A stretch of 37,992 nucleotides of DNA from Acidobacteriota bacterium (GTDB lineage Bacteria; Acidobacteriota; Vicinamibacteria; Vicinamibacterales; JAFNAJ01): the NCBI GenBank assembly GCA_023384575.1, contig JAHDVP010000048.1, forward strand, positions 1-37,992. The letters are read 5' to 3'. The notes beneath the pieces are model-generated. The model was given only the letters and a program-made list of their open reading frames with translations, was not told where the DNA came from and did no database searches. Shown in pieces: positions 1-9,522 of the stretch (within the stretch, counting starts at the first letter, position 1; each line of letters opens with the position of its first letter). A program made the translations under genes and the position numbers.

Positions 1-971
1 CGGATGTACGCCACGATCGCCTGGCGCTGTTCGGGCGTCGTGAGGGTTTCGTAGCCCGGCATCACGCCGGCGGCGAAGCCGTTTGCGACGCGTGCATCCG
101 GCCGGACGATCGATTCCTCGAGGTAGGCGTCGTCGGCGGTCACGGCCGAGCCGTCGGCGAGCTTCGCCTGCGAACCGTACAGGCCACCCCAGCCGGGACC
201 CACCTTGCGTTCGCGATCGGTGGCATGGCAGGCGAGGCAGCCGAGGTCCTGCACCAGCTTCGCGCCCTGCGCCGCGGGATCGGCCGCGGGCGCTGCCGCG
301 TTACCGGCTGCGGCCGAAGACGTGCTCGTTGCCGAAGGCACGACCGTTGCGGAGGCGGCCGCGGGCACCGCGGCGGCCGACGGCGCGCCCGTGGCGGTAG
401 CGGCCGCCGCCGCGCGCGCGGCCGGCCACGGTGTCGGCGGCCAGTGTTCGGTGTTCATCGCCGAGGTGTACTTCAGGAATGCGATCAACTGGCCGATCTC
501 GTCGCGCGTGAACGGCAGGTTCGGCATGAAGGTGCTGCGCCCGCCGCGGTGCTCGATGCGTTCGCGCGCGGCCGGATAGCGCTCGAGATAGGCGTCGAAC
601 GAATCGGTGCCGGCCGCCTCGGCGATGGCCGGGTTCTGCAACTGCACGCGGATCGCGGCCGCCGTGGGCCACGCGCCAGCCGACGGCAGGAAGGCGGCCA
701 GCCACGCCGGACCTGCGCGCCGGTACAGGTCGGTCAGGTCGGGACCGAAATAGGCACCATTGCCGACGATCGTGTGGCAACCCATGCAGTTGTATGCCTG
801 GAAGACGCGCTTGCCGTCGACGGCCGAGAAGCGCTCGAAAGTCACGTCCTGTGGCAGCGCCTGCTTGCGCGAGCCGGTGAACGAGAACACCGACAGTGCG
901 GCGAACACGATCATCATCAGGCCGAGCACCGCCAGTGCGATGCGCCGCCGACGCGGCTCGTCGTGGCACAC
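1..971 (-). CDS. NorC-like membrane cytochrome c with a second haem c domain (3' end outside window)
   Basis: Read on the minus strand from a GTG at 971-969, two bases after the stop of the small membrane gene upstream; the frame stays open to the window edge, so the C-terminus is missing. The N-terminus has one membrane anchor (about residues 11-28). It is followed by a haem site CMGCH with the NorC-like context GNGAYFGPDL and a closing segment FLKYTSAMNTEHWPP that matches the end of NorC, the cytochrome c subunit of nitric oxide reductase. An Ala/Pro-rich linker then leads to a second haem motif CLACH followed by KVGPGWGGLYG, typical of class I cytochrome c. Ordinary NorC is about 150 residues with one haem, so this is an extended or fused form. 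It probably passes electrons to a haem-copper NO or oxygen reductase encoded just outside the window. The GTG start is inferred because no in-frame ATG precedes the membrane segment. Confidence 0.8.
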   Translation of the reverse strand, partial: MCHDEPRRRRIALAVLGLMMIVFAALSVFSFTGSRKQALPQDVTFERFSAVDGKRVFQAYNCMGCHTIVGNGAYFGPDLTDLYRRAGPAWLAAFLPSAGAWPTAAAIRVQLQNPAIAEAAGTDSFDAYLERYPAARERIEHRGGRSTFMPNLPFTRDEIGQLIAFLKYTSAMNTEHWPPTPWPAARAAAAATATGAPSAAAVPAAASATVVPSATSTSSAAAGNAAAPAADPAAQGAKLVQDLGCLACHATDRERKVGPGWGGLYGSQAKLADGSAVTADDAYLEESIVRPDARVANGFAAGVMPGYETLTTPEQRQAIVAYI

Positions 972-973
972 GA

Positions 974-1216
974 TCAGGCCTCCTCGTCGAATTCGTGCCC
1001 GGGCGCTTCGTGCTCGAACAACTCGCGCAGGCTGCCGATGAAGACCTGGAACACGTAGACCGCGAGCACGAAGCCGATCGCGAAGTACAGGTACCAGGCC
1101 AGCGGAGATTCAGGCCAGAACTCGAAGTCGCGCCACCAGGGCCACGACAACAGCATGCTGATCACGCTGGCCAGGACCGAGATCAGGAGATCGGACGAAC
1201 GCTGCGACATGTGCAC
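974..1216 (-). CDS. Small two-helix membrane protein upstream of the NorC-like cytochrome
   Basis: An 80-residue protein with two hydrophobic segments (about residues 8-26 and 41-59), an aromatic loop between them (PWWRDFEFWPESP) and an acidic C-terminal tail. Its stop codon lies two bases before the GTG of the diheme cytochrome, so the two are almost certainly co-transcribed and translationally coupled. I do not recognise a family. By position it may be a small accessory subunit of the respiratory complex that the cytochrome serves. Confidence 0.6.
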   Translation of the reverse strand: MHMSQRSSDLLISVLASVISMLLSWPWWRDFEFWPESPLAWYLYFAIGFVLAVYVFQVFIGSLRELFEHEAPGHEFDEEA

Positions 1217-1261
1217 GGTTCCCGACTGGCAAGGATGCGCCTGCGGACGGGGCGCACCAAG

Positions 1262-1300
1262 GTGAAGGTAAAAGATATATACAAAATATAGTAATTACAA
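1262..1300 (-). promoter_or_regulatory. AT-rich promoter region for the minus-strand cytochrome operon
   Basis: This is a sharp AT-rich island in otherwise GC-rich DNA, about 50-80 bases upstream of the ATG at 1216. On the minus strand TTGTAA (1300-1295) could be a -35 element with TATATC/TATCTT-like -10 candidates further on. No perfect FNR or NnrR/Dnr box (TTGAT-N4-ATCAA) is visible, although such a site would be expected for a NO reductase operon. The assignment is weak and rests on composition and position. Confidence 0.3.
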
Positions 1301-1302
1301 TG

Positions 1303-1503
1303 TTATGGGGATTTGGCTCCTAGCCGCAGAACTCGGCTCGGCGAAGGGGCGAAGGCGAGCGGGGCGGCAGCGCTCAGGGTGATCGGCCCCGGCATTCCCG
1401 GCTCAAGAGTGGCCATCCGGCAGTGGGGCAGCTGCCAGCGGGGCGTGTCAAATGGGCGTAAAACAGAAGCCCTGATGATAGAACTGGAACCGCTCTCATT
1501 ATA
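1303..1503. other. Intergenic stretch with no recognisable gene
   Basis: About 200 bases between the cytochrome promoter island and the hpsN-type promoter. Open frames of 60-70 codons exist on both strands but lack ribosome sites, recognisable domains or conserved context, so I call no gene. I see no clear terminator or RNA structure. Confidence 0.4.
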
Positions 1504-1513
1504 AATACTGTTT

Positions 1514-1544
1514 AAGATCAATATATTACAGATATATTGATCTT
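1514..1544. repeat. Perfect 13-bp inverted repeat upstream of the hpsN-type operon
   Basis: The arms AAGATCAATATAT (1514-1526) and ATATATTGATCTT (1532-1544) are exact inverted repeats around a 5-base spacer. A second, offset pair AATACTG (1504-1510) and CAGTATT (1554-1560) flanks them. The right arm contains the proposed -35 hexamer of the hpsN promoter. An AT-rich dyad at a promoter is most simply a regulator binding site, perhaps for a second regulator besides the LacI-type one. Confidence 0.6.
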
Positions 1545-1574
1545 TGTAGAATTCAGTATTAGAATCCGGTTTCA
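1537..1574 (+). promoter_or_regulatory. Promoter of the hpsN-type operon with overlapping LacI-type operator
   Basis: TTGATC (1537-1542), a 17-base spacer and TAGAAT (1560-1565) form a good sigma70-like promoter. The 14-mer at 1561-1574 (AGAATCCGGTTTCA) differs at two positions from the palindrome TGAAACCGGTTTCA found elsewhere in this window, and overlaps the -10 element. A LacI-family repressor bound there would block initiation. The start codon is 64 bases downstream. Confidence 0.55.
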
Positions 1575-1628
1575 GTTGGCGCTAGTCTCCAGGAAAGCTA
1601 TCCGAGCGGCGTCGGTCAAGCCTGATGA

Positions 1629-2951
<1,323 letters not shown>

Positions 2952-2963
2952 ACGGAGAGGGTA

Positions 2964-3731
2964 ATGGGCATCGAGGGCTTGTTCCGGCTCGACGGCCGGC
3001 GTGCGTTGGTCACCGGGGGCAACTCCGGAATCGGGGAGGCCATGGCACGGGCCCTCGGCCTGGCCGGTGCGCGGATCACGCTGGCGGCCCGCCGCCAGCC
3101 TGACCTGCGGGAAGCGGCAGCACGCCTGTCCGGCGATGGCATAGACGCCGACTGGATCGCTTGTGACCTGAGTGAGGTACAGACGGCGCGCGGTGTCGCG
3201 GCGGAAATACTCGAGCGCCACGGCGCAATCGACATCCTCGTGAACGCCGCGGGAGTCAATCTCCGCCAGCCGTTCGAGCAGGTGACGCTGGAAGCGTGGC
3301 AACTCCAGATCGCGCTTCACCTCGGGGCACCATTCTTTCTCACGCAGGCGCTCGCACCGATGATGCGCGAGCGCGGATGGGGGCGCATCATCAATATCGC
3401 GTCGCTGCAGTCGCAGCGGGCGTTTCCGGACAGCGCGCCATACGGTGCGGCCAAGGGAGGCGTCGTTCAGCTCACACGGGCCATCGCCGAGGCCTGGTCG
3501 AGATACGGCATCACGTGCAATGCAATCGGCCCCGGCTTTTTCCACACCCCGTTGACGGCGGCCATCTTCGCCGATCCGGCGCGCGCGCAACGCAATGCCG
3601 CCAGCACGGCAGCCAACCGCAATGGCAATCTGCCGGATCTGTACGGCGCGACCGTCTTCCTGGCGAGCGAAGCTTCGGCCTACGTGACCGGCCAGACGCT
3701 TTACGTCGATGGCGGCTTCACTGCGCGCTGA
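2964..3731 (+). CDS. Short-chain dehydrogenase/reductase (possible HpsO/HpsP-type diol dehydrogenase)
   Basis: A 255-residue classical SDR: cofactor motif TGGNSGIG (residues 17-24), NAAG (94-97), and catalytic Ser147, Tyr160 and Lys164 in YGAAK. A strong GGAGAGGG ribosome site precedes the ATG. It lies between the HpsN-type gene and a zinc alcohol dehydrogenase. In known DHPS clusters two 2-dehydrogenases next to hpsN interconvert DHPS enantiomers through the 2-keto compound, and this gene and the next could fill those roles. The fold is certain; the substrate is inferred only from neighbours. Confidence 0.8.
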   Translation: MGIEGLFRLDGRRALVTGGNSGIGEAMARALGLAGARITLAARRQPDLREAAARLSGDGIDADWIACDLSEVQTARGVAAEILERHGAIDILVNAAGVNLRQPFEQVTLEAWQLQIALHLGAPFFLTQALAPMMRERGWGRIINIASLQSQRAFPDSAPYGAAKGGVVQLTRAIAEAWSRYGITCNAIGPGFFHTPLTAAIFADPARAQRNAASTAANRNGNLPDLYGATVFLASEASAYVTGQTLYVDGGFTAR

Positions 3732-3747
3732 ACCCGCTGGAGTTGTG

Positions 3748-4746
3748 ATGAAGGCACTCGTTTATGTCGCCCCGAACGAGGTGAGGATCGCAGAGCGGCC
3801 TCACCCCGCCCTGCACGAAGGCGAAGTGGTGTTGCGGATCGATGCAGTGGGCATCTGCGGATCGGACATGCATGCCTATCACGGTCACGACCCACGGCGT
3901 AAACCGGGCCTGGTGCTTGGCCATGAGTTCGCAGGCGTGGTCGTCGAGGGCCCCGGCGCAGGGCGCCGAGTCACGGGCAATCCGTTGATCACCTGCGGTG
4001 CGTGCGACTACTGCCTGCAAGGACGAACGAATCTGTGCACTGATCGCACGATGGTCGGCATGACGCGACCTGGGGCGTTCGCCGAGTACATGTCCATTCC
4101 GGCGCGCTGTCTGATCGATCTTCCGCCAGGCTTGCAGGCGGAATCGGCGGCGCTGGCCGAGCCGGCTGCGACTGCCTTGCATGCCGTCGACCTTGCCGCA
4201 CGCGCACTGATCCGACCGCTTCCCGAGGCTCGCGCCCTCGTTATTGGCGGCGGCGCGGTCGGGATGTTCGCCGCACTGTTGCTTCGAAGCTATGGCTTGC
4301 GGCGGCTTTGGGTGGCCGAAACGAACGCGCTGCGGCGGCAGTCGGTGGCGCGACACGTTCACTGCGAGGTCTTCGACCCGCTCGAGGCCGACCCGGTCGG
4401 CGACGATGCCTGCGAGTTGGTGATCGACGCGGTCGGTGCGAAGTCGACGCGCCAGGCTGCACTCCGGGCGGTGCGTCCGGGCGGCGTGGTGATGCACATC
4501 GGTCTTCAGGACTGGGCGAGTGAGATCGACATGCGCAAGCTCACGCTGTCCGAGATCACGCTGATCGGCACCTACACCTATACGCAGTCGGACCTGAGGG
4601 CGACCGTCTCGGCGCTTCGCGACGGGGTCTTCGGAGACCTGTCCTGGGTCGAACAGCGGCCGCTCGACCGCGGCGCGGAGGCGTTTGCGGACCTGCACGC
4701 CGGCCGCACGCCAGCGGCCAAGATCGTCTTGCGACCGCACGGCTGA
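3748..4746 (+). CDS. Zinc-dependent medium-chain alcohol/polyol dehydrogenase
   Basis: A 332-residue MDR enzyme. Catalytic zinc residues are Cys37 (GICGSD) and His59-Glu60 (GHEFAG); structural zinc cysteines are Cys83, Cys86, Cys89 and Cys97. A Rossmann glycine motif GGGAVGM follows mid-protein. The start at 3748 is chosen because GGAG lies five bases upstream and the protein begins at the usual family N-terminus; a longer frame would overlap the SDR. It probably oxidises a secondary alcohol of a polyol or diol with NAD. As the third gene of the HpsN-type operon it may be the second DHPS 2-dehydrogenase. It ends 21 bases from the convergent regulator gene. Confidence 0.8.
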   Translation: MKALVYVAPNEVRIAERPHPALHEGEVVLRIDAVGICGSDMHAYHGHDPRRKPGLVLGHEFAGVVVEGPGAGRRVTGNPLITCGACDYCLQGRTNLCTDRTMVGMTRPGAFAEYMSIPARCLIDLPPGLQAESAALAEPAATALHAVDLAARALIRPLPEARALVIGGGAVGMFAALLLRSYGLRRLWVAETNALRRQSVARHVHCEVFDPLEADPVGDDACELVIDAVGAKSTRQAALRAVRPGGVVMHIGLQDWASEIDMRKLTLSEITLIGTYTYTQSDLRATVSALRDGVFGDLSWVEQRPLDRGAEAFADLHAGRTPAAKIVLRPHG

Positions 4747-4767
4747 CCCGGGTCGCACCGCCGCTCG

Positions 4768-5793
4768 TCAGCGCGGCGGTACGGTCGTGTCGCGAACGAT
4801 CAGGTCGGGGCGCAGGTAGACCGCCTCGGGCCGTCCGCCGCGTTCGCGGTGGGTCAACAGCAGCCGCGCCGCGTTGCGGCCGATCTCGTCGGCGTGCACG
4901 TGCATCGTCGTCAGCGGGGGAAAGAAGTTGGCGGCCAGTTCGAGATCGTCGAATCCGGTGATGGATATGTCCCGGGGGATCTGCAGGCCTTGGGACAGCG
5001 CCTCCAGCACCGCTGCGACAGCCAGCACGTCGTTGCCGCACATCACCGCGGTGGGGCGTGGCCTTCGCCGCAGCAGCTGGGCCATGCCGGCGCGCCCGGC
5101 CTCGATCGAGTAGCGGGCTTCGACGATGTCGCGAGGATCGATCGTCAATCCCCGGTCACGCGCCGCCTCCTGGGCGCCGATCACTCGATCGCGCGCGCGG
5201 TCGTTGTCTTTCGTGATGCCGGCGATCATTGCGAGATGCCGGTGATTCAGGTCGATCATGAAGTTCGCGACCTTCCTCATCTCGAGCCGATTGTTCCATC
5301 CGACCGAATTCACGGGCAACGCTTCATCACATACCATCCCGAGCACGCACGGAAGGTCCCGTGTCCTCAGGAGCTCATACATTCCGGGGTCGCGCGAGGT
5401 GCCGATCAGCGCGATTCCCTCCACTCCGCGCTCGACCAGTGCCCTGACTTCCGCCAGTTCGCGCTCGGGCTCGTACCAGCTGCTGGCAAGCAGGAGCAGC
5501 ATGCCGTGCTCGCTGAGTTCCGACTGAAGCGCATCCAGGAACCGGGCGAAGATCGCGTTGTCCACGGTGGGGACGATGGCGCCGATGGTGCGGGTGCGCT
5601 TGGTGGCCAGCGAGCGGGCAGCGCCTAGCGGCACGTAGGCGAGTTCGCGCATGGCCCGCTCGACCGCCTCGCGCAATTCCGGCTTCACCGTGTCGGGCCT
5701 GTTCAACACGCGAGACACGGTGGCCTTGGAGGTCCCGGCGCGTCGTGCCACGTCGGCAATGGTGGCCATGGCGTCGTTTGAAACGGGTTTCAT
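4768..5793 (-). CDS. LacI-family transcriptional repressor
   Basis: A LacI/GalR-type regulator. An N-terminal helix-turn-helix (IADVARRAGTSKATVSRVLN) precedes a periplasmic-binding-protein-like effector domain ending in the usual CGNDVLA...GFDDLE region. Two starts are possible. ATG at 5793 has AGGA about seven bases upstream and gives 341 residues; ATG at 5769 gives the canonical MATIADVA N-terminus (333 residues). A near-perfect LacI-type palindrome covers codons 1-5 of the longer version, suggesting autoregulation. The same palindrome occurs at the hpsN, orphan dctP and TRAP/transketolase promoters, so this is probably the local pathway repressor, released by an intermediate or substrate. 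Confidence 0.9.
   Translation of the reverse strand: MKPVSNDAMATIADVARRAGTSKATVSRVLNRPDTVKPELREAVERAMRELAYVPLGAARSLATKRTRTIGAIVPTVDNAIFARFLDALQSELSEHGMLLLLASSWYEPERELAEVRALVERGVEGIALIGTSRDPGMYELLRTRDLPCVLGMVCDEALPVNSVGWNNRLEMRKVANFMIDLNHRHLAMIAGITKDNDRARDRVIGAQEAARDRGLTIDPRDIVEARYSIEAGRAGMAQLLRRRPRPTAVMCGNDVLAVAAVLEALSQGLQIPRDISITGFDDLELAANFFPPLTTMHVHADEIGRNAARLLLTHRERGGRPEAVYLRPDLIVRDTTVPPR
5779..5792. promoter_or_regulatory. LacI-type operator at the regulator's own start
   Basis: TGAAACGGGTTTCA is a palindrome with 6-bp perfect half-sites (TGAAAC / GTTTCA) around a GG centre. It overlaps the first codons of the longer regulator frame, or lies 10 bases upstream of the shorter one. Binding here would give negative autoregulation. 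Confidence 0.65.
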
Positions 5794-5944
5794 CGCGGCA
5801 TCCTAGGTGCTTCCCTCGCAGGCTGCAACGCCACGCACGCCGGGTTCGGGATGCCGAGTCGCTCGCCTACGACAATTTCCGGAGATCGGTACCAACTCGC
5901 AACCCGCAGATGTGTAACGGGGTTCAGACTTCTGCAGACAGTAT

Positions 5945-5973
5945 TTGACTTCCAGGAAGAAACCGATCCCAAT
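5945..5973 (+). promoter_or_regulatory. Candidate dctP promoter with degenerate LacI-type operator
   Basis: TTGACT (5945-5950) resembles a -35 element. Eight bases later comes GAAACCGATCCC (5959-5970), matching GAAACCGGTTTC at 9 of 12 positions, then AAT at -10 spacing. The layout is position-for-position the same as the promoter at 12471-12499, which supports a shared origin or regulator. The -10 (CCCAAT) is poor, so the promoter may be weak or need help. It lies in the 261-base divergent region between the regulator and dctP. Confidence 0.4.
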
Positions 5974-6054
5974 TCGGCTGTCGGCCAAGCCGCCGCCGAG
6001 CGGTGGGCACACAGTGCGCTGCTTGGGTCGCCACTACAACCATCGAGGAGTCCC

Positions 6055-7224
6055 ATGATGAGACGGGTTTCGTCGCAGTCTCCGCTTGCCCATCCGGAGC
6101 GTCGCCGCTTCATGCAGGTCGCGAAAGCACACGGTTTCACGACTGCGGTGTTGCTTGCTTCGAAAGGGCTCCTTTGGTCGGATCAGGCTGTCGCCCAGAC
6201 GGCTGCCGACGAAGCGGCCCGCCAGAAGGCGGCTTCCGTCAGCATGATCCTGGCCACCGAGTACAAGCTCGGCAGTTACAAGGGCTACCCGATCATGCAG
6301 GAGGCGTTCAAGGAGAACCTGCAGAACGCGACCAAGGGAGCCCTTTGCGTACGCCTGCATCCGGCCGGCCAGTTGGGCGCAGGGCCGGCATTGGCCCAGA
6401 AGGTCCAGGCCGGAACCGTTCACGCTGCCGCAGTCTCGTTGTCGAACTTCTCGCCGTTCGCGCCGGTGGTCGACGTGATCAACATTCCCTTCTGGTGCGG
6501 CGACAGCCAGCGGTTCTCGAACCTGACGTCGTCATCGGTGTGGAACAAGGAGATCACGCCCAAGGTCAATGCACGCGGGTACAAGCCCGTCTTCTACTAC
6601 TCGGTCGGCCCTCGCACGATCTCGCGGGTTCGCAACTCGCGCACCGGACCCGAGATCTTCCGCATGCCCGCGGACCTCACGGGCGTCAAGGTGCGCGTGC
6701 CGGCCTCGGAGATGCTCGCCCAGATCTACCGGTTGGCCGGAGGCACGCCGACCGCGATCGCCTGGGGGGAGACGCCGGCCGCCCTCAAGCAGGGCGTGGC
6801 CGATGCGATCGACATCAGCATTGGCGGGTTCTGGGCATTCGGTTTCATGGACATCATGGGTTCGGTAACCCTGCTCTCGCAGGTGCCGGACGGCCAGATG
6901 TTCGCAGCGAACCTCGCGTGGTTCAACAGCTTGCCGAAGGCGATGCAGGCGCAATTCGACGAGGCGGGCGAACTGACCCTGAGGCAGACCTGGGAGCAGC
7001 TTCCGAAAGCGCTGGGCCAAGCGCGCAGTGAGATGACTGCGCTCGGAGCGAAGTTCCATCTGCCGACCGCCGCGGAAACCCAGGCATGGATCGAAGCGTG
7101 CGGCGAGCAGCGCCCCGAGTGGGCATCCTTCAAGGTCAAGCTTGCGGAGAGCACTGCCCGCTTCGACGAACTCAAGGCCGCCGCAAACACCGCGGGCAAG
7201 TACAAGGTCGTCGACTACCTCTGA
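6055..7224 (+). CDS. dctP: TRAP transporter solute-binding protein, DctP family, with Tat-like signal
   Basis: A 389-residue DctP/TAXI-like extracytoplasmic binding protein. The start at 6055 (or the adjacent ATG at 6058) follows GAGGAG; the frame extends further upstream but without support. The N-terminus has a twin-arginine motif (ERRRFMQ), a hydrophobic stretch and an AVAQ cleavage region, so Tat export is likely. The mature part has the family segments QKVQAGTV and GVKVRVPAS, the latter with the arginine that usually contacts the ligand's acid group. No DctQ/DctM genes follow. It is a clear paralogue of the dctP at 12954, so it may deliver a related ligand to that membrane pair. An SDR gene follows after 27 bases. 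Confidence 0.88.
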   Translation: MMRRVSSQSPLAHPERRRFMQVAKAHGFTTAVLLASKGLLWSDQAVAQTAADEAARQKAASVSMILATEYKLGSYKGYPIMQEAFKENLQNATKGALCVRLHPAGQLGAGPALAQKVQAGTVHAAAVSLSNFSPFAPVVDVINIPFWCGDSQRFSNLTSSSVWNKEITPKVNARGYKPVFYYSVGPRTISRVRNSRTGPEIFRMPADLTGVKVRVPASEMLAQIYRLAGGTPTAIAWGETPAALKQGVADAIDISIGGFWAFGFMDIMGSVTLLSQVPDGQMFAANLAWFNSLPKAMQAQFDEAGELTLRQTWEQLPKALGQARSEMTALGAKFHLPTAAETQAWIEACGEQRPEWASFKVKLAESTARFDELKAAANTAGKYKVVDYL

Positions 7225-7251
7225 CCGTGGCACGGACCGGGAAGACGCGAG

Positions 7252-8049
7252 ATGGTTGAGGCGGCGAACGCGTTGTCGGTCATCGTCACGGGCGGCGCAA
7301 GCGGCATCGGCGCGGCCACGGCGCGGCGGGTCGTGGCCGCGGGGGGCTCGGTCGGCATCATCGACCTCGACGGCGAGCGGGCCGAGGCGCTTGCCCGCGC
7401 GCTCGGACCTTCGGTGATCGCGCACGCCGGCAGCGTGCTCGACGAGGAAGCACTCGAGGCGGCGTGGCAGGCGCTCTCGGACCGCCTGCCGCCGGTCAAT
7501 GGACTCGTGAACTGCGCGGGCGTGCCGCCCGTGCCGCGCGCCATCGAGGACTACCCGGTCGCCGAGTGGAACCGGATCGTCGAATCGCACCTGACCGGCA
7601 CCTACATTCCGTGCCGCGTCATCGGGTCGGCGATTGCCGCTGGCGGTGCCGGCGGCGCGATCGTCAACCTCGCCTCGGTGTTGTCCTTTCGCAGCGGCCC
7701 GGTTCTCGCGTACGGTGCCGCGAAGTGCGGTGTCGTCAACCTGACCGAGGCATTGGCGGTGCACTGGGCTCGGCAGGGCGTGCGCGTGAATGCGGTCGCT
7801 CCCGGCTGGACCGACACCCCTTTCCTGCGGCCAAGGGAGCGCCAAGGCGAGCGCGACCTGACTCCGATCCTGAACGCCACGCCGCAGCGGCGCCTCATGC
7901 GGTCCGAAGAGATTGCCGAGGTAATCCATTTCCTGCTTTCGGCGGCGTCGAGCGCGATCACGGGAGCGACCATTCCCTGCGATGGCGGAGTGATCGCCGG
8001 CAGCGGCTGGGCGCCCTACGGCGGATTCGAGGGCGCACCGGCGCGCTGA
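7252..8049 (+). CDS. Short-chain dehydrogenase/reductase downstream of orphan dctP
   Basis: A 265-residue classical SDR with TGGASGIG (residues 13-20), NCAG (87-90), Ser142, Tyr154 and Lys158 (YGAAK). It probably oxidises a secondary alcohol of an imported polyol or hydroxy acid with NAD(P). It sits between a TRAP binding protein and a convergent block encoding an acetoin-dehydrogenase-like complex. One attractive role is making the alpha-hydroxyketone that complex would cleave, but this is inference from context. The ribosome site (GGGAAG) is modest. Confidence 0.8.
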   Translation: MVEAANALSVIVTGGASGIGAATARRVVAAGGSVGIIDLDGERAEALARALGPSVIAHAGSVLDEEALEAAWQALSDRLPPVNGLVNCAGVPPVPRAIEDYPVAEWNRIVESHLTGTYIPCRVIGSAIAAGGAGGAIVNLASVLSFRSGPVLAYGAAKCGVVNLTEALAVHWARQGVRVNAVAPGWTDTPFLRPRERQGERDLTPILNATPQRRLMRSEEIAEVIHFLLSAASSAITGATIPCDGGVIAGSGWAPYGGFEGAPAR

Positions 8050-8117
8050 ACCGGCCCCAGTGCTGCGCGCGCCACCGATGCTTCGGACCGGCGTGCACCG
8101 GGCTTGAAGACCTGACC

Positions 8118-8142
8118 GGGGCGCATGCTTCGCCAGCGCCCC
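8118..8142. terminator. GC-rich hairpin between convergent operons
   Basis: GGGGCGC (8118-8124) and GCGCCCC (8136-8142) form a 7-bp perfect stem with an 11-base loop, located between the convergent ends of the SDR and the E2-like gene. There is no T-run on either side, so intrinsic termination is uncertain. Confidence 0.3.
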
Positions 8143-8189
8143 GCAGCCTCGATCAGGAAAGTGCCGATCGCATTGGCGTCGTCATCGAT

Positions 8190-9512
8190 TCACCGCGTCG
8201 CGGATGCCCGAATGATGACTTCGGTGGTCAGCGCGGTCGCGTCCCATTGCGGCATGTGGCCCACGTGCGGTGCAAGATGCAGCGCCACCTTGGGCGGCGC
8301 GTTCAACGCATGCTGCCAAGGGATGATCTCGTCGGCCCGGCCATGGACGATCGACACCGGACAAGCCGCAGCGTCGAGCTGCCCGCGGATGAACAACTGC
8401 TGCACGCCGTTGACGGCGACGTCGTCGCAAACCGCCGCCAGCGTCACCCTGCGCGCAGCAATCCTGGCGCGCAGTTGCTCCAGGTATGCGGCGGAGGGGA
8501 CGGCGCCCGAGGTCGAGAGCTTCGCGAGCTCCCGGCCGAGCGCCTCGGAGGTGCCGCCATTGAGCACGCCGTCGACGAAGCGCTGCTCGATCTCCGTACC
8601 CAGCCCGAGCGGCGCGAGGAGGACGGCAGCTTGCACGGGCAAGCCCGGACGAGCCAGAAGGTGCGCCGTCACCGCCGCGCCGAAGGAATGACCGACCAGG
8701 ACGACCGGCCCTTCGGTCGCCGCGTCCACGGCGTCGCCGACCGACTCCACGAGCGAGGCGAAATCGGCAACAGCGGCATCGCTTTCGCCGTGCGCCGGAA
8801 GATCGAGCGCGACGACGCGCCGGCCCGCCCGGCTCAGGTGGAGCGCCGTTGCAGCCCACGCTTCGAGGTCGGCGAAGAGGCCGTGTATCAGGACCACAGT
8901 GGTCGACGCTCCGTGGCTTCCGGAAGGCTCCCACGTCTTCAGGCGGATGCTCCCGTGGCGCGTCGGCACCGATGACGCGCCCGCGCCCGCGATCCTGACG
9001 GGCTCTCCTCGTCCGGCCCGCTGCACGTCGCTCAAGGTCACGCGGCCGCCGGGGCCGCTGCCGGCGATCGCCGAGGCCTCCAATCCCCTTGCGCCCAATG
9101 CCACACGCGCGGCGGGCGTCATCGGAATCCGGCCGCGCGCCGGGCCCACGGCAGGGACCGTCGGCACGGCCGATGCCGGCGCGGCCGGTGCGGTCGGCGT
9201 TTCCGCCGGCTGCCGGTACACGTCGAGGGGCGGGCTCGAAGGCGCCGTGGCGTCCTGCGCCGCCTCTCCCTCCAGCATGAGGCGCGCGACTGGGGAGCCC
9301 ATCGGAATGCGCGCGTCGACCTCGATCAGGTGCTCGATCATCCGCCCCGCCCCGGGCGCCGCGATCTCGATGATGGACTTGTCGGTCTCGATCTCGAGCA
9401 GCACCTGGTCGGCCGCAAAAGACTCTCCCGGTTGAATCAGCCAACTCACCAGGCGGGCTTCGTCCATCTGCTCGCCGGTCGGCGGGATGCCAAATTCGAT
9501 TTCGTAAGCCAT
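8190..9512 (-). CDS. Lipoyl-domain E2-like protein with alpha/beta-hydrolase domain (AcoC type)
   Basis: 440 residues; the ATG at 9512 is chosen because GAGG lies eight bases upstream and the lipoyl domain starts at once. Residues 1-80 are a biotinyl/lipoyl domain with modifiable Lys45 (ETDKS). A Pro/Ala linker leads to a peripheral subunit-binding domain (about 127-165). Residues about 190-440 are an alpha/beta hydrolase with nucleophile Ser276 (GHSFG), Asp394 (GRADE) and His419 (VGHMP), in place of the usual acyltransferase domain with HxxxD. This matches the AcoC-type 'E2' of acetoin dehydrogenase clusters. It should accept an acyl group from the E1 encoded upstream; how the acyl reaches CoA or water is unclear for this architecture. 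No E3 gene is in the window. Confidence 0.85.
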   Translation of the reverse strand: MAYEIEFGIPPTGEQMDEARLVSWLIQPGESFAADQVLLEIETDKSIIEIAAPGAGRMIEHLIEVDARIPMGSPVARLMLEGEAAQDATAPSSPPLDVYRQPAETPTAPAAPASAVPTVPAVGPARGRIPMTPAARVALGARGLEASAIAGSGPGGRVTLSDVQRAGRGEPVRIAGAGASSVPTRHGSIRLKTWEPSGSHGASTTVVLIHGLFADLEAWAATALHLSRAGRRVVALDLPAHGESDAAVADFASLVESVGDAVDAATEGPVVLVGHSFGAAVTAHLLARPGLPVQAAVLLAPLGLGTEIEQRFVDGVLNGGTSEALGRELAKLSTSGAVPSAAYLEQLRARIAARRVTLAAVCDDVAVNGVQQLFIRGQLDAAACPVSIVHGRADEIIPWQHALNAPPKVALHLAPHVGHMPQWDATALTTEVIIRASATR

Positions 9513-9522
9513 GACGTTGGCC

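Noticed and set aside
1313-1504. 63-codon plus-strand frame and a similar minus-strand one
   Set aside because: No ribosome site, domain or coupling; probably chance frames in intergenic DNA.
1513-1545. FNR box in the hpsN upstream region
   Set aside because: The halves are ATCAA then TTGAT, the reverse of the FNR order, and too far apart.
5913-5926. TGTAACGGGGTTCA as a further LacI operator
   Set aside because: Two mismatches leave a poor dyad and it does not overlap a promoter-like element; the site at 5959 is better placed.
6532-7929. 465-codon minus-strand frame
   Set aside because: Antisense to dctP and the SDR; Arg/Asp-rich translation without motifs.
7464-8975. 503-codon plus-strand frame across the SDR end and the E2-like gene
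   Set aside because: It runs out of frame through the SDR and antisense to the E2-like gene and has no recognisable domain.
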